A DNA stretch of 64,000 nucleotides. It comes from Teratosphaeria epicoccoides. Taxonomy: Eukaryota; Ascomycota; Dothideomycetes; Mycosphaerellales; Teratosphaeriaceae. How positions within the stretch are numbered: the stretch's first letter is position 1; each line of letters begins with the position of its first letter. The translations under genes were made by a program, and so were the position numbers. Location of the stretch: assembly GCA_021401465.1 (NCBI GenBank), contig JADDMT010000061.1:62001-126000 (forward strand). The letters are read 5' to 3'. A model generated the notes under the pieces. It was not told the origin of the DNA. It did no database searches and saw nothing but the letters and a program-made list of their open reading frames with translations. Below, one piece after another: positions 46,432 to 58,160 of this stretch.

Positions 46432-46511
46432 CATAGCATAAAAGGAAATGACAAGAGAAACCCTGTACTAATAAGGTAGCTTAGGGACGAGCTAGGCTAA
46501 GAGGGGGATAG

Positions 46512-46952
46512 TGTCAAGAGTGTCAGGAGTGCTATGAGTCATAGGATCGTGAGGGTCCTAAGGACTATGAGTCATAAGCATAGTTATAGGAGAAAGGATC
46601 TGTCACGTGAGGATAGATCCCCGGATCTGTAGGGTTAGCCTATAGATCTACAGGCCTATAGGGGAGAAGGGATCTATTACGGGATAACAGACCCTCGGAT
46701 CTATAGGGTTAGTCTACAGATCTATAGACATGGATCTGTTAGGTCTGTTAACAGATGTAACAGAGCTACTCTGTCTCTCTAGTATATAGGGATAGCTCCA
46801 GGACAGGCAGTTAGGAGCTTCGTGCTTAACTTAATTCCCTTTCCCTAGGGGATAGTTAGTTACAAGGACAATCGCCATTATCGATATTCTTCACAGCCTT
46901 ACGAGTCTAACACCTAGTCACCTTCCTGCTATCGGCACCTACCCTTATGACA
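46512..46952 (+). repeat. 3' LTR of G4 copy 1
   Basis: 441 bp partner of 40035-40475, starting TGTCAAGAGTGTC, ending TTATGACA, preceded by the purine tract AGAGGGGGATAG. Confidence 0.94.
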
Positions 46953-46957
46953 CTTGT

Positions 46958-47491
46958 AGTACATATAGAGATATAGAGATTACCTTAAAGCAAAATAGAA
47001 GGTTAGGTAGCAAGGATAATAAGTGTTTAAGCCCTAAAGACCTACTAAAGGGCTGCTATTACAAGCGCCCTAGAGGGCAAATCTAACGCGGTAGTTTGAT
47101 CTAGAGGAGCAAACCTTCTAAGCCTAAGGATAGTAGCAAGAAGCCTCTAGGTACCTACTATGTTTATAGGGCGAAGGACTACTAGGTACTTTGCTGTCCT
47201 AAACAAAGTAATAGGAAGAAGGTAAGCAAGGTGTCTAAAACCTCCCTAGAGGGGAAGCAAAAGAAGAACAAGCCTAAGTAAGCTAAATGGCTACTACGGG
47301 TATCTAAGCTGTCTGTTACTAATAGTATAGACTTATAGCCTGCCTAGCGCCTATCTAGTACGGTCTAAGTTAATAGCTTGCTTAAGCTAGTAGACTATAT
47401 CTTAGATACCCTTGCGGAGGTTAACGTGATACCCTAGTAGGTAATTATACGGCTTAGTTTAAAGCTGATCCTAGGAGCCCTACTACCTACT
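46958..47491 (+). pseudogene. G3 gag-protease remnant, continuation
   Basis: Continues the G3 frame of 39370-40034 after G4, aligning to about 24707-25234. It includes a decayed knuckle (C-Y-V-Y-x4-Y-x4-C pattern near 47159) and the segment before the protease. It ends at the G2-type LTR at 47492 (left flank CTACT). Confidence 0.75.
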
Positions 47492-47968
47492 TGTTACAGA
47501 TCGAATCCTAACATGTAAGCAGAAGCTACTACAGCATGTCATTTAATGTCGAATGACTCTACAGGACAAGCTAAGCTACAAGGAGAAGGACAGATAGCGC
47601 CGTAACTCGAATAGGTTAGGTACAAAGGAGTATGTATATACTTACTACATAAAGGGACTACTAAGGAGTAAGCGCTTACATATATGTATACGCTTATGAT
47701 AGCGAGCGCTTACCTTAGAGCGAGCGCGTACTATAGCAAGCACGTACAGCGTAGCAAGTAGCTACAGATCTCCTATGTATATAGGAAGAAAGGATAGACT
47801 CTAGTTTAGACTATGTTTAACTCATGTTATTATCTTACTAATTAGAATTTAACCTTTGTTCCTTTTAGATTACATTGTTCCTATTTACTGTTACCTCTCT
47901 AAAGAATAATTGCCCCACGTGACTTAACTATTCCTCTTAAGGCTTAGTTGATAGTAAGGTTAGTAACA
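47492..47968 (+). repeat. G2-type LTR with different U3
   Basis: 477 bp. The 3' part from about 47810 aligns with the reverse complement of 3580-3745. The 5' part is unlike the 398 bp G2 LTR and contains several GCGAGCGC / GCTTAC repeats. Confidence 0.8.
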
Positions 47969-48519
47969 CTTTAAACACCTTGAGGATAAGTACTATATAG
48001 CAAACTAGAAGGGGAACTCCTACTCTAAGCAATGTAGGAAGCTCTTGCTAAAAATCTAGCACTTCTTAGTTAGCTATTAACGCACTTGCTAACTACACTA
48101 AGGAGGACTCCCTTAAGGTCAGTAAGCTAGACTACTACTATAGCGACTAAGACAAGTTTAACATCTAGCTTACCTAAATAGACATGTACTTTAAGTTTAA
48201 CGACATAGGAGAAGCATAGAAACCTCTCTTTGTAACAACCTTTATGTAAGGAAGAGCTTAGCACTAGATCAAACCTTTTCTTAGGAACTACTTAGACAAC
48301 AAGGAAGATTTAAGTAGAATCTTTCGATCCTAGAACTATTTAAAGAATGCTATGAAGACAGTCTATAGAGTCTAGAACAAAATGTTAACTATAGTTTAAG
48401 TTATCTAGCATATTACTTAGAAGACGTTAGCAGCCAAGTATGCGGCTAAATTCTAGGAGCATGCGCAGGTTACTAAATAGGAGGACAAAGCCCTTCAAGT
48501 TATGTTCTAACAACAATGT
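47492..48519 (+). mobile_element. G2-type element, 5' end only (LTR and early gag)
   Basis: A 477 bp LTR (47492-47968, TGTTACAGATC..GTAACA) is followed by internal sequence that matches G2 from its first bases (CTTTAAACACC against CTTTAAACGCC). It continues through about 550 bp of gag, then breaks off at 48519 where reverse-strand G3 sequence starts. The LTR matches the G2 LTR only over its last 170 or so bases. The first 300 differ and include AGCGAGCGC-type repeats near 47700-47755. The rest of the element may be the G2 sequence at 62698-64000, with about 600 bp missing between. Confidence 0.8.
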
Positions 48520-51500
48520 TAAAGATTGTTATACTAGTTAGTAAGCATCTTAAGAGGGTACGCTACGCCTTTGAGGTAGTGTTAGTACTCCTTGAAGCTG
48601 TCGACAATAGCTAAAAGCTCTTAGTTGTAAGTCTTGTATTTAAGCTTAGCGCCCTACATCTTCTATAACTAGAAGGTAATTAGGTACTATTACGTACTTC
48701 CTTTGTATGACTAGAGCTACGATATAATTACGGCTATTACAAATTTTGAAGTATTAGTCTCTATCTAGATCTTCGCGGTAAGGTCAAAGTACTAAAGTAT
48801 AGGTGTAGTTTAAGAAGCTGCTTTAAGTTTAGAGAAAGCCTTACTCTAAGCCTACTTCTAAGGCACTATCCCTAGCTTCTTACCCTAAACCGCACCCTTT
48901 GCGAGGGCTGTAAGGGGAGCTACAATCTTTGAATAGGACTATATGAATCTATAGTAGAAGTTAGTAAATCCTAGGAATACCTATACTTCTTAGAGGGTAG
49001 TTAGTCGCAGCTACTCCGCAATTACAGACACCCTTTAGTTATCTATGATAACTCCTTCTATTAAGACAATGTATCTAAGGAACTTAATCCTGTCTATAAG
49101 GAATAAGCACTTCTTTAGGTTTACATACAGAGCAAACTTACAGAGTTGTTTAAGTACTATCTTTAGGTACTAAATATACTCCTCCTTTAAGTTAGAGTAG
49201 ACTAGTATATTGTCTAAATATTCTATGTCGTAGGTACTAACAAGGCCGGCTAGGGCCTAATTAATATACGCTTAGAAAGTCGCTAGTGTAATAGTAAAGC
49301 TAAATAGTATTACTATATACTTAAAGTATCTATACTACATTCAGAACATAGTCTTCTACTTGTCGCCCTTTTAGATAGGTATCTAGTAGTAGGCATCCTT
49401 TAAGTCGATAGGCAAGAAGATAGCGGCGCAATTAAGGCAGTCAAGCATCTCGCTAATAAGCAGCAGGGGGTAGCGGTCTTCTAAGTTAGTACATTAAGGC
49501 CCCTATAGTTAACGCATAGTCGGAGTATGTTATCCTTCTTTAGGACAAACATTACTAACGCTCTAGCCTTGCTGTTGCTTCGTCGGATCCACGCGTTCTT
49601 TTACGCCTTATAGAGATAGTCTCAAAGTATTTTGAGCTAGGATTCCGACATAGGATATAGAGGTCGATACGGAGGATTATAACCTTCCTTAAGGTTAATC
49701 GCATACTCCGCGTCTAGGGCCTAGGCATAGGCTACAGCCTCTATGTTAAGTATATTAGTGTATTCCTCTAACTTAGGCAGAAGGGTAACGTCTTCCTTAA
49801 CGTTCTATATGCGGACTACATAGACATATTAGACCTTCTTCATGTCTTTGTAGAAGCTATGCGTGTCGCGTATTCTTACTATAGGAACTTTGCCTTTAGA
49901 GCTATAGAATTAATTGTTAGTAGCTCTATTAATAACAACTCCCTACTTGTGGCGCTAAGGGCGGCCTAGTAGGAGCTCCTTATTAGGAACGTCTTTAGTG
50001 TAGAAGATTTTGTTAGTTTTATACTCTTCTCTTAAAGAGTCTACGAGTTAGAGGCGCACATTATACGCGCCTCGAGCCCCTACGCCTTTGCCCTAAAGGG
50101 ACTTCATAGTAGGTAGTAGGGCTCCTAGGATTAGCTTTAGACTAAGCCTCATAATTACCTACTAGGGTATCACGTTAACCTCTACAAGGTCATCTAACAT
50201 ATAGTCTACTAGCTTAAGCGAGCTATAAACTTAGACTGTACTAGATAGGCGCTAGGCAGGCCACAAGTCTAAACTATTAGTAACAGACAAGCTAGATACC
50301 TAGGGCAGCCATTTAGCTTACTCGGGCTTGTCCTTCTTTCGCTTCCCCTCTAGGGAGGTTTTAGACACCTTGTTTACCTTCTTCCTATTACTTCGTTTAG
50401 GATAGCGGGATGCCTAGTAGTCCTTTACTCTACAGATGTAGTAGCTACCTAGAGGCTTCTTGCTACTATCCTTAGGCTTAGAAGGTTTGCACCTCTAGAC
50501 TAAGCTACTACATTAGATTTAACCCTTAGGGCGCTTGTAATAGCGGCCCTTTAGTAGGTCTTTAGGGCTTAAATGCTTATTGTCCTTGCTACCTAATCTT
50601 CTATTCTGCTTTAAGGTAATCTCTATGCGTGTCGTAAGGGACACGAGGTCTTGCTAAGTTATTAGAAGTTCATGAAAAGTCATGATTATATTCTGAAGAT
50701 TATTATTAAGCTTAACAAGTAGGCACCGTACGCGTTACATCTTAATATAGGGTAGCATCTGTCTCTCGAGCGTAGCAAGATAGGTAGCAAAGCTAGAGGT
50801 AGTTTATCCCTTCCCCTACTTAGCCTTCTTATACTCGACAGACATAGTAAGGGCATAGTTACCTAGTACCTTGACCTAGTTAACATAGAACTAGCGAAAG
50901 TCCGCCTATGTATACGTTCTGTCATAGACCTGCATAAGGTTATACTACTCATGCTAATTATTGTAAGGTTCCTTGTCCTCTTTAAGCTACATTATACTAT
51001 AGGCAACCTATTTGCCCTCTAGAGCATATCTGCATAGGTTAGGCACGAAAAGTACCTTACATACCTATAAGAAAGTTTAAGCCTCCTTTAAGGTAACTTA
51101 CTTAAACAGCTTTAGGTTATGTGCGTTATAACTGCCTCCTAGTTAGCCTACTATAGCCCTGAATTTAGGCACTACATTTCTAGGTACATGCGGAGTCTAC
51201 GCCTACTAGTACATTATCTTTGCAGGTTCCTAGCGTAAAATCTCGCTAGATTTCTTCGTCTACTAGTTTATTAGTACTACTTATAGCGACGTCTTTGTCG
51301 TCCTCGCTATTGTTACTACTAGAAGGGGCACAGCTTTAGCTCTTGTTTATAAGGTAGTTTGTAACCTATATAACGATTATAGCTTTAAGGGCTAGTTTAA
51401 TAGTCAGGGTTAGCTATAGTCCCTATACAGGGGATACATTTCCTTGTCTGCTATGTAATTAGCCTCTAGTAGAACTGTCTTTAAATGTAGTGTCGCTCGT

Positions 51501-52042
51501 AGGGGGTACTCCTACAGGCTAGTTACTTAGGCTAGCTTTACTATTACGGGCGCTTAGGATAGCGCTTACTACATAGTAGTTACGAGTTCGCGGTGCTCTA
51601 GACATATTGTAGTATTCTCTGCTAGACTGCAAAGTAAGGAGGAGAAAGCAGAACAAATATAGATGTATATACTATATAATATAAAAATATCTTGTAGTGT
51701 GACAGAGTAATCTGACCTTTTAGTAGGTACAAGATAGCGCTACTTTCTGCTTATTGCAGAGGTAGCGCTAGAGGTACTTATAACCCCTAACGTCTCTTAA
51801 TTAGGAAAGCATGTCTAAGCCTAACCCTATAGGGGTACTATGGGATCAGGAAGCCCCTACAGGGGTACTATAGGGTTAGTAGTGTATAGGCATCCCACGT
51901 TAGGCATTAATCCTACTTAGATAACATATAAGCTAACGTAAGTATAAAGGACCCCCTTCGCTACGTAGAAGGGTCATTACATGCTAAGGGCGGGCATTAG
52001 AACCTATGCGGCTCTAATAGCCCCCTAGTATCAACCGTATTA
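48520..52042 (-). mobile_element. reverse-strand G3 fragment: LTR, gag, protease, RT
   Basis: Element sense runs from the LTR at 52042 leftward. It includes the LTR (51655-52042), leader and gag (to about 50150), protease-like region, RT and the start of RNase H, and is cut at 48520 against G2-type gag. It covers the equivalent of 23328 to about 26830. Stops are TAG/TAA, and the RT box is decayed. Its LTR inserted into the accessory gene of another reverse G3 copy (52043-55916). Confidence 0.85.
51655..52042 (-). repeat. 5' LTR of reverse-strand G3 fragment
   Basis: 388 bp, starting TAATACGGTTGATAC in element sense. It has the doubled block seen in 38620-39007. The right flank is coding sequence of the G3 accessory gene, so this is an insertion point. 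No second LTR remains. Confidence 0.85.
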
Positions 52043-52408
52043 GTTATCGACACTTATGTCAAGAAGTGTAAGATGATCTCGTAGGCTAAGCGTAATAGCC
52101 ATAAGCGCGCCTAGGTCTCTTCGCCTTCTGCTACTAAGGATGAGGAGGATAAAGTAGTTGTTATAACTAGACGTAGTAAGGCTGTCGCTAATTCTCTGGC
52201 AACTTTAGGCTCTAAAGACAAGCTCTCTTATAACCTACTAAAGAAGAAGATGCTAGCTTCTCTTTGTAGTGTTGCTACTCCTGTTACTCCTAACCGCTTT
52301 AGGGTGTTTAGTAGTCCCTGTGTAGGTAGGTAGTCCTTAGTAGACTATAACAAGAAAGACTCTTCTGCTTTAGGTTTAGTTAGGAAGCCCTTAACTAGTA
52401 GTTGCTAA
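52043..52408 (+). pseudogene. remnant of the G3 accessory gene (exon 2 end)
   Basis: Plus-strand frame matching the C-terminal part of the accessory gene at 29196-28842: K-K-C-K-M-I-S, then S-S-P-S-A-T-K-D-E-E-D and the end R-K-P-L-T-S-S-C and TAA. It is cut at its 5' side by the LTR at 52042. Only two or three stops interrupt it. It is tail to tail with the reverse-strand pol that follows. Confidence 0.65.
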
Positions 52409-55400
52409 GCATTAGCTATGAAGCTAATCTAAGCATGTCTCTTGTTTTGTTCTTAGGTTCATTTTAGGCGTGCCTTTAGGCACTAATAATGTATAAGTAG
52501 GGCGTTTATTTCTCGTTGTTACTTTACGTAGTATACGCTACATACACATATTAAGACTTCTGCTCTAAAACTCTTATCTTCCTATACATCGACCTTATTA
52601 AGCCCTGCTTATGTCCCTTGCTCTTTGAACTTGCGAATAGCTTCTAGAGCGTTCATGTAGTCCTTAGCTAGAACCTATTACATGTACTTAGGTAGGTATT
52701 CTTCCTGCTTTACTATATGCCTTTATACTACATACTGTCCTTAATACTCTTAACTTCCTACTCTTCGCTCTCTTCTGCTACTAGCATTAGGTCTATAGGC
52801 TCTTCGCCCTTACGCTATACCTATAGTTTAAGTAGAGATATGTAGAGGACATCGTGCACATAATACGACGATAGTAATAATAGCTAGTATACCTACGAAC
52901 CTATTACGTTACGTATCTAGAAGGGCCTAACGAACCTCGGCATTATTTTCTTTCTCGGAACTTTTAGGTTAAGATTCTTTGTTAACAGTAATACCTTCGT
53001 ACTAACTTTGTATTACATTAGTTTAGCATAGGCGTTATTATGTTTAATCTAGGATTCTAAGGCCTTTTTCTAGTATTCTACTAGCACCGAATGTACCTCG
53101 CGCATACGCCGCGCTAATTCCGTAGCAGCTAGCATCCTCTCCTTAGAAGTCTTGTCCTAAGGCAGTTCTAGGTGTATTTCTAGATCGAAGCTATAAAGTA
53201 TCTATAATAGTAATATACGCATAGTAGCATGCATGCTATTATTAACTGCGAATTCTGCTATAGGAAGTACATTAGCCTAGCTATCTTAGTTCTTAGCGTA
53301 GTAGCACTAAAGGTACTACTTAAGACTCTAGTTTATACAATTAGTCTAACTATTAGTCTATAGATAGAATGCTATACTTAGGCGGTACTTAACATATGCC
53401 TTAAACACAAATTCTTGCTAGTAACTACTAGTAAAGACAGAACCTCGATCTAATAGAATACTTCGGGGTATACTAAAGTGTTATATAACTTTGTCACAAA
53501 GTAGTTATGCAAGCTTGCTACTTGTAGACTTTTTTGTACATAGGATGAAGACATTCATTTTCGAGTATTAGTCGACTACTATAAGGACAGCATTAACTAC
53601 ATTACCTCTCTACTTTGCTAGTAGCAAGTAAGTAATGAAATCTATAGTCAAGTCTTGCTATAATCTCTCTAGTAGTAGGAGCGCCTAAGCATTACTATAG
53701 GGGTAATAACGCCGAGATTTGCTAATTAAGCATTTCTAGCAGGATTTAACATAGTTAGAAACATCCTGTTCTAGCGTTAGCTACAAGTATTTACGTCTGA
53801 GAAGCATATTCCTCTTCTCTACGCTAAAATGACCTATAGGTTTATTGTCATGATAAATACAGAGGAGCTACAAATATAGTATGTAGTTAGCGGACACGTA
53901 GAGCCTATTATTAAAGTACTACGAGTTACCTAACTTAGTCTAGTACTTCGGACTGCCTGTAGTATCATAGAGAGCTATACCCTTATTAATTAACTCTAGT
54001 TCTTGCTCTTACAACTGCTAAATAAGTCTCGAAACTTCTTTAAAGGGTTCTTTAGACATTGCATACTCGCCGCATGTAAGCTAGTTACCTACTACATAGA
54101 GAGAGCTAGACATAGTTACTATAACTACTAGAAAGAAGGGTTTATTGCTAGCCTCCTTAAGTACTACACAGAGCGAGCTAGACACGGTTACTATAACCGC
54201 TAGATAGGAGGGTTTATTGCTAGCGGAGGCTATAAGGCCCTATTAGGCCTATAGTTAACCTACAAGAGGAGCTAATAACAGGTTACTACCCTATACTATA
54301 AGCTTTGTCTATAGTGTAGGGAGGAGCTATTAGTTATCCTACTCCCTAGAGTTGTAGTCTAGTTGTTACAAAGGACTATCGGCTAGATTCGTCTTCCTAG
54401 AACGATGCTAGATAACGAAGTTAAAGCTAGTAAGGAAAGTTGCCTACCTTGCTTACTTACTACTTAGCTACTTTACGCCTATAAAGCCGTAAAGGTTGTT
54501 GTTAGGGTACGCTACACCTTTGAGGTAGTGTTAGTACTCCTTGAAGCTGTCGATAATAGCTAAAAGCTCTTAGTCATAAGTCTTGTAGTTAAGCTTAGCG
54601 CCCTGCATCTTCTGCAACTAAAAGGTAATTAGGTACTATTACGTACTACCTTTATGCAACTAGAGCTATAATATAACTATGGCTATTACGAAGTTTGAAG
54701 CATTAGTCTCTATCTAGATCTTAGTAGTATAGTTAAAGTGCTAAAGTATAGGCGTAGTTTAAAAAGCTACTTTAAGTTTAGAGAAAGCCTTACTCTAAGC
54801 CTCCCTAAGCCTCCTCCTAAGGTACTATCCCTAGCTTTTTGCCTTAAACTACACCCCTTGTAAGGGCTATAAGAGAAGCCACAATCTTTGAATAGGACCG
54901 TATAAGTCTATAACAGAAAATAGTAAATCCTAGGAACACCTATACTTCTTAGAGAGTAGTCGGTCGTAGCTACTCTATAATCGCGGACACCCTTTAGTCA
55001 TCTATGATAACTCCTTCCGTAGAGACGATGTATCCAAGAAACTTAATCCTATCTGTAAGGAATAAGTACTTCTTTAGGTTTACATATTAAGCAGACTTAT
55101 AGAGTTATTAAGGTACTATCTTTAGATGCTAAATATGCTCCTCCTTTAAGTTAGAGTAGACTAGTATGTTGTCTAAATATACTACATAGCAGGTATTAAC
55201 AAGGCCGGCTAAGGCCCGCTTAATATACGCTTAGAAAGTTGCTAGTATGTTAGTTAATCTAAATGGCATTACTATATACTTAAAGTGTCTGTACTTTAGA
55301 ACGTAGTCTTCTACTCGTTGCCCTTTCGGATAAGTATCTAGTAGTAGGCATCCTTCAAGTCGATTGACAAGAAGATAGCAGCGCGACTAAGGTAGTCAAG

Positions 55401-55916
55401 CGTCTCGCTAATGAGTAGCAGGGGGTAGCGGTTCTTCTAAATTACTGCATTAAGGCCCCTATAGTTAACGTGTAGGCGGAGCGTACTATCCTTCTTTAGG
55501 ACAAACATTACTAACGCTATGGCCTTGCTGTTGCTTCGTCAGATCCACGCGTCCTTTTGCGCCTTATAGAGATAGTCTCGAAGTGTGTTAAGCTAGGATT
55601 CTAACATAGGATACAGAGATTAATACAGAGGATTATAACCCTCCCTAAGGTTAGTTGCATGCTCCCTGTCTAGGGCCTAGGCATAGGCCGCAGCATCTAT
55701 GTTAAAAATATTAGCGTATTCCTCTAACTTAGCCAGAAGGGTAACGTCTTCCTTAATGTTCTATATGTAGACCGCATATATACATTAGACCTTTTTCATG
55801 TCTTTATAGAAGCTATATGTGTTATATATCCTTACTATAGGAACTTTGCCTTTAGAGCTATAGAACTCATTATTAGTAGCTATATTAACAACAACTCCCT
55901 GCTTGTAGCGCTAAGG
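52409..55916 (-). pseudogene. reverse-strand G3 pol fragment: protease end, RT, RNase H, integrase
   Basis: In element sense this runs from 55916 leftward through RT (box near 55160-55180), RNase H (54500-54800), integrase (about 54070-53000) and the chromodomain region near 52600. It aligns to about 25395-28800 of the complete G3. A 19 bp gap sits at about 54499. It is cut on the right at 55916 by the LTR of G4 copy 2. Many TAG and TAA stops. Confidence 0.82.
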
Positions 55917-56301
55917 TGTTATGGCTTAGAGTACTGTTACCTAAATCCTAACACGTAAATAGAGGAGAGGATCTGTCATGTGTCGTCAGAGATCTGTCAC
56001 ATGCGAACAGATTCCTCGAGAGTCTGTTGCCTATACTACAGACACCTAGATCTATAGGGTTAGTCTACAGATCTAACGGACCTTAGGTCTAGTAGGTCTG
56101 TTAACAGACCTAACGGAGCTATCACATCTCTTTAGTATATAGGAATAGCGTTAGGATAGACAGATAGGAGCTTCGTGTTTAACCTTCTACTACATCTAGT
56201 ATAGTTAGTTACAAGGTTAATTGCTATTATCGATATTCTTTACTACTCTTCAAGTCTAACGCCTAATCCCCTTCTTGCTATTAGTACCTACCCTTATGAC
56301 A
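55917..56301 (+). repeat. 5' LTR of G4 copy 2
   Basis: 385 bp, TGTTATGGCTTAGAG to CTTATGACA, aligning with 62313-62697 over its whole length. It shares the GGATCTG/AGATCT repeat core and the 3' half with the 441 bp LTR of copy 1. Confidence 0.92.
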
Positions 56302-56309
56302 TTTTGAGC

Positions 56310-58160
56310 ACTACTTCTGAGGAAGTATCAGGAGACTTATCGAGTACTTGACCTACGCCTATGTCAAGTAGTTCTTTAGCTGTTAGATTAATATCTAGCG
56401 ACAACAGTTAACTGATAACACAAGAACAAGTTACCGCTATACCTTAAATTACCTAGTAGCTCGAATCTTTTCACCTTAGCGAGATAGCTCTAGCATCTGT
56501 TACAGGATCGACTACTAGAAATAGACATAGCAATAATGGCTTCAAGATAGGAAGTATAACAGAGTTCGCAGGACAACGATCTCAAGTTAAGATGTTTATC
56601 CTCTAATGCTAGTTAGCATTTAACGTAGATACGGAATAGTTTACGACACATTATAAACAAATGATGTACATTGTCTCTTACCTGAAGGGACTAGCGTTCG
56701 AATTCATCTAGCCTCATCTATCGGATTATCTGGACTACGTTAGGAGCGTCGAAGCTAGGAAGACGACAACTAGGGAGATTCTTAACTTAGACAAGTCTTT
56801 GTTTAAGGTATTACGCGAAGCCTTTAGGCTTAGCAACAAACAACAAGACGCTAAGAGAGCTCTCCTAGGAATTTAGCAGAAGGGTTCTGCTATTAAGTAC
56901 CGTGCGGACTTTTAGACCCTCTCTGCTTAAGTCGACTAGAATGATAACGCTTTGGCTACTTAGTTCTACTAGGGACTAAAGGAGACAGTTAAAGACGAAA
57001 TTGCCTGAGGAGATTAACTAACGACATTCAAAGAAATGAGTGATCTCGTAATTAGGATCGATAATCGCATCTAGGAAAGACAGCAAGAGTAATAGCATAG
57101 AAATCGCAGGCTAGTACAGGCTAACTACAAAGCGTAATAATTAGCGCTAAAGTAGCGAAGCGATTACTATAGTCTCTAACTAATGGAGTTAGATGCGACT
57201 AAGGGACCTCTAAAGAACGGGCCCTAAGGAAAGCCACAGAAGGGCTCTCCTACCTAGAATAGTCTAAAGAAGCCATTTGACAAGTCTAACCTTAAGTGCT
57301 ATAACTGTAGAAAGAAAGGACACTTTGCTCGCGAATGTTCTGTCAAGAAACAGCGTCATGAACTACAACGGACAGAACAGGTTTACGCGAAAACTACGGT
57401 ACCTAAGCAGACAGCTGCTACTACTCAAGTACTAGACTATGCCTTACTTACTTAGACTATGTGCTATGACGACGATTATTAGATTCAAATAAGTGACAAA
57501 GATAGTTCTAGATAGTACCCTAGCCGTACTAAGGCATAGTCTATCTATGCGCTAAGGGGTGTACCTTCTAATGTAATAGTCCTAAGACAATAGGAGCTAA
57601 TAGAAGAAGAAGGTTCTACAACAACTATGAGCTTGTTAAAGCCGTCATTCTAGATTCTAAGGAAGACGAGAACACAGAGAGATAGACTATGCCGCTACAT
57701 AACATCAGACTCGATATCATCCGACTTATTCAGAACTATTAGGCTTAGGCTTGCCCATGGATTACTAGAGTATAATATGTCGATTAGCTTCGGTACGATG
57801 AGCTAGCTAATAGCATGCGACGACACCTAGGGAGACTACTAGTTATAGCTTGCCCTTACTTACATCAGAAGGGTTTCTAAGAGATTATACTGTTTGGAGT
57901 AGAGTTTACGCCCTAAGGAGGCTACTTTACCTACGAAGGTATTAATGTTCTACAAACATTGCGACTCTAGATTAATAGTTTACAAATAGAGTACGCGAGA
58001 AACGCTCGGGAATAACAGGGCCAAGAGTAAGTACTACCTCTTAGCCTAATTAGTAGTAATGCTCGAAGAAGAATAAGCCGAGACTACATTATTCTAGAAC
58101 TAGGCCGCGAAGACAGCTATTTAGGAAACAACTAGGTCCGCCGGAATTAGACCTACAGAC
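56310..58160 (+). pseudogene. G4 gag, copy 2, intact zinc knuckle
   Basis: Collinear with 40478-42315. The CCHC knuckle at 57297-57338 is fully intact (C-Y-N-C-R-K-K-G-H-F-A-R-E-C), unlike copy 1. The capsid region repeats the helices of copy 1 with TAG stops. The overlap with pol occurs near 58130 and again requires a minus-one change of frame. Confidence 0.82.

Larger units (their letters stand above)
40035..46952 (+). mobile_element. complete Ty3/gypsy element G4 copy 1
   Basis: 6.9 kb with 441 bp LTRs (40035-40475 and 46512-46952), inverted ends TGTCA..TGACA, and CTTGT duplications at 40030-40034 and 46953-46957. The element-free target is seen in G3 near 24705. It encodes gag in one frame, pol in another, and an antisense accessory gene before the 3' LTR, with a purine tract at 46498-46511. 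TAG stops are frequent. It is intermediate in mutation load between the two G3 extremes. Confidence 0.95.
38620..47491 (+). mobile_element. G3 copy, 5' half, split by G4 and truncated by a G2-type element
   Basis: A 388 bp LTR (38620-39007), leader and gag run to 40034. The complete G4 copy 1 (40035-46952) is inserted there, with CTTGT at 40030-40034 and 46953-46957. The G3 frame resumes and stops at 47491, where a G2-type LTR begins. It covers the equivalent of 23328 to about 25234 in the complete G3. Compared with that copy, CpG and CpA sites have become TpA throughout (for example CGAA to TAAA). This makes it a good direct view of RIP in this genome. Confidence 0.85.

Noticed and set aside
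47690..47760. Short AGCGAGCGC / GCTTAC repeats as a CRISPR-like array
   Set aside because: Units are short and irregular, lie inside an LTR promoter region, and the organism is a fungus.
55912..55921. A target duplication for G4 copy 2
   Set aside because: TAAGG on the left and CAAAT on the right cannot be matched even allowing RIP transitions, and the flanks come from different elements.
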